From assembly GCA_023213395.1 (NCBI GenBank), contig CM041465.1:116939741-117003740 (forward strand): a stretch of 64,000 nt of DNA. Direction: 5' to 3'. Position 1 is the first letter of the stretch. The number at the start of each line of letters is the position of its first letter. This document shows, in pieces, positions 57,201 to 64,000 of the stretch. The position numbers and the translations under genes were made by a program. The notes under the pieces were generated by a model, which saw only the letters and a list, made by a program, of their open reading frames with translations, was not told the origin of the DNA and made no database searches. The DNA comes from Cycas panzhihuaensis. Lineage: Eukaryota > Cycadophyta.

Positions 57201-58256
57201 TCATGCGTAGAACCTCTTAAGGAACTTTCCATTAACAGCTTTCTCAAATTTAAGCCCTTCCAGGGTGGCTATCCTATAGGCACCATTATCGAGGGATTCG
57301 ATAATGAAGAAAGGACCAACCCATCGGGGTTTGAATTTGGTCAAACGATCATGGAGATATTCGAGCTTGAGGACATAGTCCCCAAGGAACAAAGGGCGGG
57401 AACGAAGGCACTTATCGTAGGCCTTTTGTGAGCGGGCTTTGGATGCTAGGTTAGCCTGATAGGCAGCTAAGCTTCTCTCATCTAAAGCTTCGAGGTCCAA
57501 AGAAGTGCCTCGACAGATCGACTCTTTGTCGATGAAACCTTCAAGGGAGATTCGCAAGGAAGGAATCTCCACCTCCAATGGGAGTACCGCCTCAGTACCG
57601 TAGACCAGGGAGAACGGGGTCATTCCCGTGGTGGAACGGATAGAGGTGCGATAAGCCCACAAGGCAGAGGGCAACTGAAGGTGCCAATCCTTTTGGGATT
57701 GAGCAACGGTCTTTTTGAGAATGCTGACGAGAGTCTTATTGAAAGACTCCACTTGGCCATTTGCCTGAGGGTAGTAAGGGGAGGAAGTCTTGTGAGAGAT
57801 TTTGAATTTCTCACAAAGCTCATCCACCTCCTTATTACGTAAAGTTCCATTGTCGAATCGTGACATCCGAAATTCAAACCAGAAATGATATGCTGATAAA
57901 TGAATGTGGCAATCATTTTTCTAGGAGTAGTGATCAAAGGGATGGCCTCCGCCCATTTGGTGAAATACTGCGGGCGCCAAGATGAACCTCGGTCATGACG
58001 ATGAAGGTGGGGAGATAGCCCTAATGAGGTCTAGTCCCCACTGAGCGAAGGGCCATGGCGAAACGATAGGATGCAAGGCCTCGGAAGGCACATGGGAAAT
58101 GTTGGCGTGCTCTTGACATCGCTGACATTTCAGAGCAAAGGCGTGAGCGTCTTTAAAAAGAGACGGCCAAAAATAGCCCATGCGGAGGATCCTCTGAGCC
58201 ATAGACTGGCCCCCAAAGTGACCTCCACAAATGTCGTGGTGGCATTCGCGAAGCAC
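57201..58256 (-). pseudogene. Integrase of Tat-C
   Basis: The zinc-binding N-terminus reads LRECHHDICGGHFGGQSMA and ends CQRCQEH (57993-58256). It is followed by the first catalytic block PFAQWGLDLI. A break at about 57870-57990 damages the middle of the core. The frame 57201-57866 holds FDNGTLRNKEVDELCEKF, SPYYPQANGQVESFNKTL with the catalytic glutamate intact, the block WAYRTSIRSTTGMTPFSLVY, and a C-terminal domain ending VNGKFLKRFYA. The protein would insert the DNA copy into the genome. The frame break makes this copy inactive unless it was corrected by recoding, for which I see no sign. Confidence 0.88.
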
Positions 58257-58644
58257 CTGGTCAGCTTCGTCAGCAGTGACGCAGTGGAGGAGGATCCCGT
58301 CGAAGGACCTCTTGTACAGTACCTCGTCTACAAGGAGGTATTACCTAGCAGAAGTTTGGATACGAGATCTAACTTTACTACTAGTGTCAGGGCGGTATTG
58401 CTACTGTGTAAGATACCACACTATGTCATCGTACCACTCATTGTCGATGAGTGGATGGGGAGAAGCTCCCTGAATCGTCAGGATAGACTCATCGGGGAGT
58501 GAGTCGTCAACAGGAGTATCAAAGGAGTTAGGGATAGGGGCATCTACAAGTTGCTCGGCCACTATCATTCCCTTCTTCGATTTCTGGTTGACGATGTGGA
58601 GATCAAATTCTTGGAGTAGGATGTACCAACGACCACCCCTACCG

Positions 58645-59978
58645 TCAAACCGAGCGAGTTAGCAGGTATCGCAAGGGATCGGATTGGACGATCACATTGG
58701 TGGTGTTGCCGAGCAAGTAGTGCCTGAACTTCTTGGTCACATGGACTAAGGAGAGGTATTCCTTCTCGGCAGGGGAATAGTTAAGCTCAACAGCCACAAG
58801 AGTGTGACTGATGAAATATATAGCTCTCTTAGTTCCTGAGTCATCCTCCTGAGTGAGCATAGTGCCCAAGGATTCGTCAGTCGTTGAGGTATACAGGATA
58901 AAGGGCCTATCGAATCAGGGAGGTGCTAACGTAGGAGCAGAAGTCAGGGCTTCTTTGAGTCCTTCGAAGGCCTTTTGGGTCTTGTCTGACCAGGCAAAAA
59001 GAGCTCCCTTCTTCAACAGGTTTGTGATGGGTTTAGCACTCATAGCGAAATCGGCTAAGAAGGGCCTAAGGAAATTGAGCCTGCCTAGAAACGACTTAAT
59101 CTGTCGTTGAGTTCTAGGTGGCGGCATGTCGAGGATCGCTCTGACTTTGTCAGGGTCGATCTGAATTCCTCGTTTGGATACAAGGAATCTGAGGAGTTTA
59201 CCCGAAGTAACGGCAAACACGCATTTGAGCAGATTGAGACTGACGTGATACTCGCGGCATCGCGAGAAGATGGCACGCAAGTCAGAAGGGTGATGGGCTC
59301 TTATGTGGGAAAGACCCATCATATCATCCATGAAGACCTCCAGCGTGTCGTTGATGAGGTCATGGAAGATAAAATGCATGGCTCTTTGGTAAGTAGCACC
59401 TGCATTCTTAAGGCCAAAGGGCATCGCCTTATAGGCGAAGGTACCCCAGGGGGTAGTGAAGGCTGTCTTATGGCGGTCTTCGGGAGAAATCTAGATCTGG
59501 TTATAACCGGAGAAGCTGTCCATTAGGGACATCACTTCGAATCCAGCGGTGCGATCGATGATCTGATCGAGGAAGGGTAACGGAAAATTATCCTTAGGAC
59601 AAGCGTTGTTGATGTCGCGAAAGTCGACACAGATACGGATCGTCCCGTTCTTTTTAGCAACGGGAACGATGTTGGAGACCCACTTAGGGTAGTCAATAGA
59701 AGTAATCACCTGGCCCGAAGCTTCTCGACCTCCATCTTGACGGCGGCAGAGAGCTTGTGAAGGACGCCGCTTCGCGCATGTATGGCGCCTGGAAGGGTGG
59801 TGAGGTTATGAGTGATAATCGAGGGGTCGATTCCCTTCATGTCAGCATAATCCCACGCAAAAATGTCTCGGAACTCTTGGAACAGAAGGGAGTACTCCCT
59901 TATCTCATCAGGAGAACATTCCAACCTGACCTTAATGACCTTGCTCGGGGCCAAGACTACATCTTGAGTTGCCCCCAT
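58645..59978 (-). pseudogene. Reverse transcriptase and conventional RNase H of Tat-C
   Basis: The N-terminus reads FRDIFAWDYADMKGIDPSIITH (59706-59978). Next is DYPKWVSNIVPVAKKNGTIR with CVDFRDINNACPKDNFPLPF (59491-59709), in another frame. After a stop, 58915-59424 gives MPFGLKNAGATYQRAM and the active site FMDDMMG at about 59320-59334 with both aspartates. RNase H follows at 58645-58869 with QEDDSGTKRAIYFISHTL and YSPAEKEYLSL. A frameshift near 59708 and stops near 59490 and 58915 break an otherwise well kept gene. Confidence 0.9.
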
Positions 59979-60136
59979 TCATATGGCATTGCCCTCCTCG
60001 AAGTGGAGAGGGGCAAGATCAACGAGAGGAGGAGGAATAGGAGATGGGATTGGGTCGGCAAGCGTGGATTCGATCGCGAGAATCTTCTGATGACCAAGCC
60101 GATGGTGACCAAAAGGCAAGTTGGGTGCAAGGCCTG

Positions 60137-60586
60137 CTAGATGCTCAAGCAGGCTTTGTCATCCTCGAAATAATCCACCCCATGGATGACCTTACTTCGA
60201 GTAGAAGAAGCACTGGAGGGAGTAGGAGTAACGGGACCGTGATGGCCGTCGGGTTGCCCAACTTCCTCATGGGAATCTGAAGGGAAACTAGAAAGAGGCT
60301 CCTTGGAAGGAGGGAAAGGTAATTCCTCAAAACCATTACCTATGGGGGATAATGAAAAAGAAGAACTGGCGATCGGAGGGTCAACACGAGCGATGACATG
60401 TGACACGCATGAGGGGCTAGCCTCACCAACGAGAGAGGTTCTAGATGGGGATCTAGAACAAAGCAGGTGCGACCTACTGGTGCAGAGGAAAGAGACGGGG
60501 TGAGGATAATCCTCGCCTTCATCGAGTGACTCATTGTTACTAAATGAAGCGAGGTACCCGTAACTCCCAACGCCAATAGGGGCAAA
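60137..60586 (-). pseudogene. Ser/Pro-rich spacer between protease and RT, Tat-C
   Basis: Low-complexity sequence ending SKVIHGVDYFEDDKA, which matches the same spacer in Tat-B (36380-37009). No known domain. Confidence 0.5.
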
Positions 60587-61192
60587 TCACGTGAGACTAG
60601 GAGGAGAAGATACGGGACCTTCTTTGGACAGGTTAGGTATACCAATAGAGCAAGCCGAGGCGTGAGTCGATGAGCCTTGGTTCGCTAAACTGGTAGAGCG
60701 AGTTTGTTTGGTCGACGGGCGTTCACGGGGAATCACTCTCATTCGTCCGTCATGGACGAATTTAAGTTGTCCCCAAAGAGTCGAGCACATAGCTCCCATT
60801 TGATTGAGCCATAGATGACCTAGGAGGAGGTTGTAATCCACGTCAATGTCGAGGACTACAACGTCAGAAAGAACGGTCTTGCCCTCAAGGGTGAGCGGAA
60901 TCGTGACAGATCCTAGAGGGGTCTTCTCACTACTGTCATAACCTTGGCATCGCCAAGGAACGGGTTCCAAGGCGGAGATACCAAGCTCTTGCATGACATG
61001 CAAGGGTATGGCATTGACGGAAGAGCCATTGTCGACAACAGTTCTTCGAAGAGTACAATCAGGCGTATCTATGGTGATGGTGAATGGGAAGTTCCACTGA
61101 TGTTCCCTTTCACCGACGGGAGGAAGGTCCTTAGGATCAAATGAGATAACGGGTCCACTACCTTGAGCGACACCCAAAGCATGGACAGGCAC
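60587..61192 (-). CDS. Protease domain of Tat-C
   Basis: A 201-codon frame. The retropepsin motif is VVDNGSSVNAIPLHVMQELG, with the catalytic aspartate in the DNGSS form found in Tat-type elements. Then LGSVTIPLTLEGKTVLSDVVVL and YNLLLGHLWLNQMGAMCS form the second half of the fold. The tail is Ser/Pro-rich. It works on the gag-pol polyprotein in the virus-like particle. It is in the same frame as the zinc-finger block (61424-61888), but a stop lies between them, so this domain is open yet not connected to an intact polyprotein. Confidence 0.82.
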   Translation of the reverse strand: MPVHALGVAQGSGPVISFDPKDLPPVGEREHQWNFPFTITIDTPDCTLRRTVVDNGSSVNAIPLHVMQELGISALEPVPWRCQGYDSSEKTPLGSVTIPLTLEGKTVLSDVVVLDIDVDYNLLLGHLWLNQMGAMCSTLWGQLKFVHDGRMRVIPRERPSTKQTRSTSLANQGSSTHASACSIGIPNLSKEGPVSSPPSLT

Positions 61193-61423
61193 ATCACTTG
61201 ACCCTAAAGCTTCTAGGAGAAGGGCCCGCTACTCGGGGCAACTCCTCAGAACGTCCATCAAGGACATTCCTGCAGCGACCGTATGGAGCTCATCCACGAC
61301 GAAGAAGGGCTTACCCTTCCTGAGGTTGCAAGTGCCCTTGTAAATTGTAACGACCGTGCATGGGAATAGCCTTGGGAAAAGAGGGACTTCGGAGGAAGGG
61401 TCTCAGGAAGAGGGCTCAAGGAG

Positions 61424-61888
61424 CTAAGAACAAGAAGCTCCCGCTGCTTCCTTAGCGGCTTGAGATTGCGTAAGGGCAAAAGTGGGAGTTGTTTTAAGCA
61501 ACTGGATCACCTTCTTCCCCCTATCCCGGGGTCGTGAAGGCGACGGGGTGCGATGGTTGGGAGAACGAGAGGAGGAAGACGAGTTCCAAGCGCCCTTCCC
61601 TTTGTCACGGGAAGGACAGGGATCAAGCGATCTTCCTCGGTTACCGTTGCTCTTAGTTTGGGGGTTGCGATCGCGTTCCCCATGTTTAGGGAACGGATCC
61701 TTGTGAACTGGCTGATCCAAATTAGGCCTTGAGGCCCCTTTAGAAGAAGAATCACGTCGAGGGGCATCCTTTGGATGCTGGGCCCTACAACGTGAATCGT
61801 CGTGGAAGCAATCCCCATGAATGGAGCACCACTTCTTCTCAAGCGGAGGGTCAGACCTTCTCGCCGAGAGAGGACTGGGTGTTTCCAT
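61424..61888 (-). pseudogene. Gag C-terminal basic region with a Cys/His block, Tat-C
   Basis: The frame reads KKWCSIHGDCFHDDSRC, a Cys/His cluster at the place of the nucleocapsid zinc finger, then Ser/Arg/Lys-rich sequence. It overlaps the end of the long gag frame (61851-61888) in another frame. The change may be natural gag-pol frameshifting or a later mutation. Tat-B keeps the same block around 38100-38200 in broken form. Confidence 0.7.
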
Positions 61889-63839
61889 TCCTGGGAAGAG
61901 GGGCTTGGGTAGTTTGTTGCACTTGTTTGTTAGATGTAGGGGATGAAGGACCTTGAAGCTTGAGTTCCTTCATCGTACGCTCGAATGAGCGTATAGCTGA
62001 TGTGAGGGGGTGTAAAGCCCTCTCGGGAGGATGAGAGGAAGACCGAGTCAGTTGGGAAGGTTTGTTATCCTTGGTAGGGGGTGGTGCCTTACGACGTTGT
62101 GAGGGCTTAAGAGGTTTGTTGAGACCAGCTTGGATCTCAATAGCCTCCAACGCCAAACACTTGGCGATCGCAGAGTCACATGTGGTCGCCCCCATCTTGA
62201 GGACTTCCACATGAACTTTGGGACGAAGTGCATTGACGAAAAGGTCTCGCTTCAGCTCCTCGGGCAATGTTGCCTTAGTGGAGTGAAGCAAGTTGTGGAA
62301 TCGCCGCACAAAGTCATGATTCATCTCGTCGTGACCTTGTTTAAGCGAAAGAAGGGACTTCATTCCGCTCTCGAATGGACGAGCTACATCAAAATAGTTA
62401 ATGAACTCGTCCACCAATTGCTGGAATGAATGGATGGAATGGGCAGGGAGACGATAGAACCACTTGAGGGCGTTGCCCTGTAAGGATCGCGGGAACAATT
62501 TCATTAAAATGTGGTCGTAAGCCCAGTAATCGATGCATGCCATAGAAAAACTACGCACATGCTCTGCCGGGTCTTGCGACGAAGTTCCATCGAATCTAGG
62601 AACTTCAGGGGGATGAGGCAGCAATTTGGTTCGCAACGCCTCAATGGAAAGAGGGGTTGACCTGAAGTCCATGAAGGGGCATGCCCTTGCCTGAACCATA
62701 GGATCAACGAATGTTGAAGTAGGTAACGCACAAGGAGCGGATGGGGGTGGAACACCTATCCCTCCTTGAGGCAACGCCCCTTGCTGGAAAGAGGCATGGG
62801 GATAGGCGCCTTGGAAGGGAGTCGGGTTCCCTTGTGAAGCCACATCGGATGGAATTACGTTGGAAGATGGGCAAGTGGGATGTGGAACCAGGTTTTGCCC
62901 ATATAGGCCACTCGTAGGTGGAGCGACCCCATATGGGTGTAGCGGATCCACCCCATAAACGGGAAGATGGCTTCCTCTACCCTGCCCCCATGGTTGAGAA
63001 GTATACCTTGGGGGAACATAGAAGGAAGCACCAACGTGTTGGGTTTGAGTGTGTGTGGGAGCGGATCCCACATAGCTAGTGGTTGGAATGCTAGTAGGAC
63101 CAATAGGCCTACTAGGAGCAGCATGTACCACATTAGGGGATGGAACATTGGTTTGGTTAGGAATGGGTATGCTAACCTTCAATTGAGGGAAAGACACACC
63201 ATGAGGAGATCCCGAAACACTAGGACCCCGATGAGAAACGGAAGGCGCAACACGTGCCCCCACCGCGGGAACCGGGAATGAATGGGTCACACGCGTGGGC
63301 ACAAAGGGGTTTGTTGTCAAAGGAAGGGTGGATGAGGATGAGGCATGCGGGGGAGGAGCGGAAGAGGAAGAGGCTCCTCCACGAAGGGCAATCTCAAGCC
63401 ATCCAGGACGCGGTTGCAAGCGTGCCGCACAACGACACTCATTGAGAGCTTCAACTACGTCAACAGGAGGAGTCCCTACATACTCGTAAGAGGTAATTGG
63501 AACCTCGAACAAAGTAGGTTCCTCAGAATGCTCCTCATAAGAGTCACCCACTTCGTGGCAAGTCTCAAGAGGAACGTGTCCTTCTACAGCATGGGTAGAA
63601 GGATGAACTTCAAATGAAAGGTGTTGGTCATTTGGGTAATAAAGGGGGTCATCACCCTCTTGGGTGGACCCGGGAATAGAAGAAGGAAAAGCATGGGTTT
63701 CCAAAGTTAAAGTGTGGTAGGTCCAATCGGCGGAGTACCCCTCCATAGCCAGATCGGAATCTAACGAAGGAAGAGGGTGGTACCCAGGATCTTCTAACAA
63801 GGGAGGTAGACCACGCAAATGACGGGAAAAGCGTCGCAT
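61851..63839 (-). CDS. Gag of Tat-C, 662-residue open frame
   Basis: The longest frame in the window. The start MRRFSRHLRGLPPLLEDPGYH is shared with Tat-B, so the ATG at 63839 is well supported. Residues about 150-390 are Ser/Pro/Thr/Gly-rich with no predicted fold. The capsid-like part spans about 400-590: STPLSIEALRTKLLPHPPEV, IDYWAYDHILMKLFPRSLQG, ALKWFYRLPAHSIHSFQQLV, SLKQGHDEMNHDFVRRFHNL. The last 70 residues are basic. Gag should build the virus-like particle and bind the RNA. The frame ends just before the Cys/His block, which is in another frame. The length suits the large Tat/Ogre gag. Confidence 0.88.
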   Translation of the reverse strand: MRRFSRHLRGLPPLLEDPGYHPLPSLDSDLAMEGYSADWTYHTLTLETHAFPSSIPGSTQEGDDPLYYPNDQHLSFEVHPSTHAVEGHVPLETCHEVGDSYEEHSEEPTLFEVPITSYEYVGTPPVDVVEALNECRCAARLQPRPGWLEIALRGGASSSSAPPPHASSSSTLPLTTNPFVPTRVTHSFPVPAVGARVAPSVSHRGPSVSGSPHGVSFPQLKVSIPIPNQTNVPSPNVVHAAPSRPIGPTSIPTTSYVGSAPTHTQTQHVGASFYVPPRYTSQPWGQGRGSHLPVYGVDPLHPYGVAPPTSGLYGQNLVPHPTCPSSNVIPSDVASQGNPTPFQGAYPHASFQQGALPQGGIGVPPPSAPCALPTSTFVDPMVQARACPFMDFRSTPLSIEALRTKLLPHPPEVPRFDGTSSQDPAEHVRSFSMACIDYWAYDHILMKLFPRSLQGNALKWFYRLPAHSIHSFQQLVDEFINYFDVARPFESGMKSLLSLKQGHDEMNHDFVRRFHNLLHSTKATLPEELKRDLFVNALRPKVHVEVLKMGATTCDSAIAKCLALEAIEIQAGLNKPLKPSQRRKAPPPTKDNKPSQLTRSSSHPPERALHPLTSAIRSFERTMKELKLQGPSSPTSNKQVQQTTQAPLPRNGNTQSSLGEKV

Positions 63840-64000
63840 GCAAGATCAACCTACAATGTTAGGGAAAGAGAGGGAATGGTAGAACACACGTGTTGGGGGC
63901 TACCCAACGTAGAGATCGAAATAGGTATAAAAAGGACCACAAAAAGGTAGCAAAACCAATGGAAGAGAGCGGAAGCTAGCTCCCTTACTGGCAGTCCCTA

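Larger units (their letters stand above)
50056..64000 (-). mobile_element. Tat-C: younger giant Ty3/gypsy (Tat-type) element, partial
   Basis: The 3' LTR is at 50056-52634. On the minus strand above it lie aRNH, the opposite-strand PMD gene region, integrase, RNase H, RT, protease and gag. By alignment with Tat-B the window ends within roughly 20 bp of the 5' LTR. Base composition is visibly richer in G, C and CG than the rest of the window, and long frames survive (662-codon gag, 201-codon protease, 146-codon aRNH). Those signs make it the youngest Tat copy here. It is still broken by frameshifts and stops in pol. Confidence 0.93.

Noticed and set aside
62130-63617. Plus-strand frames across gag of Tat-C
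   Set aside because: They are antisense shadows of the gag frame, which has homologous support in Tat-B.
1-64000. Host genes, tRNA or rRNA genes
   Set aside because: None recognised by reading; a tRNAscan or gene-prediction run could not be made here.

Overview
The window is plant nuclear DNA made almost wholly of nested, decayed LTR retrotransposons. No host protein-coding gene, rRNA, tRNA or CRISPR array was recognised. A flowering plant is the best guess: Tork-like Ty1/copia, chromodomain-bearing Ty3/gypsy and giant Tat-type Ty3/gypsy elements with an extra RNase H and a captured plant mobile domain (PMD) gene occur together. The species cannot be named from the sequence.

Layout. 1-2186: non-coding DNA with two unusual tandem arrays. 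2187-10643: a chimeric block made of a copia LTR scrap, a truncated Tat fragment (Tat-A, 2292-7472, minus) and the 3' half of a copia element with its 3' LTR (plus). 10644-14752: AT-rich intergenic or relic DNA. 14753-44710: a three-level nest. A chromovirus (D, minus, TSD GAGTA, LTRs of 416 bp each) is split by a giant Tat element (Tat-B, 20224-43454, minus, LTRs about 3.1 kb), whose 3' LTR is split by a Tork-like copia (20777-25947, minus, TSD TGGAA). 44711-45700: an older chromovirus integrase relic (E) into which D inserted. 45701-50055: relic DNA, microsatellites and small repeats. 50056-64000: a younger, GC-richer Tat element (Tat-C, minus) from its 3' LTR up to a few bases short of the 5' LTR.

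How the genes fit together. In the Tat elements the minus strand encodes gag, protease, reverse transcriptase, RNase H and integrase. Downstream of integrase lies a gene on the opposite (plus) strand, and beyond that a second, archaeal-type RNase H (aRNH) on the minus strand, then the 3' LTR. The plus-strand gene encodes a PMD-like protein. By comparing three copies I infer a TATA box, a short first coding exon, two introns and a coiled-coil tail. In Tat-C the aRNH keeps all four expected acidic residues; in Tat-A and Tat-B it is ruined.

Most coding regions carry stops and frameshifts, many explicable as C-to-T changes at CAA, CAG, CGA and TGG codons, as expected of old methylated transposon DNA. 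Insertion order inside the nest is E, then D, then Tat-B, then the copia. The two LTRs of Tat-B do not look like sisters, which suggests that Tat-B is a recombinant of two insertions.
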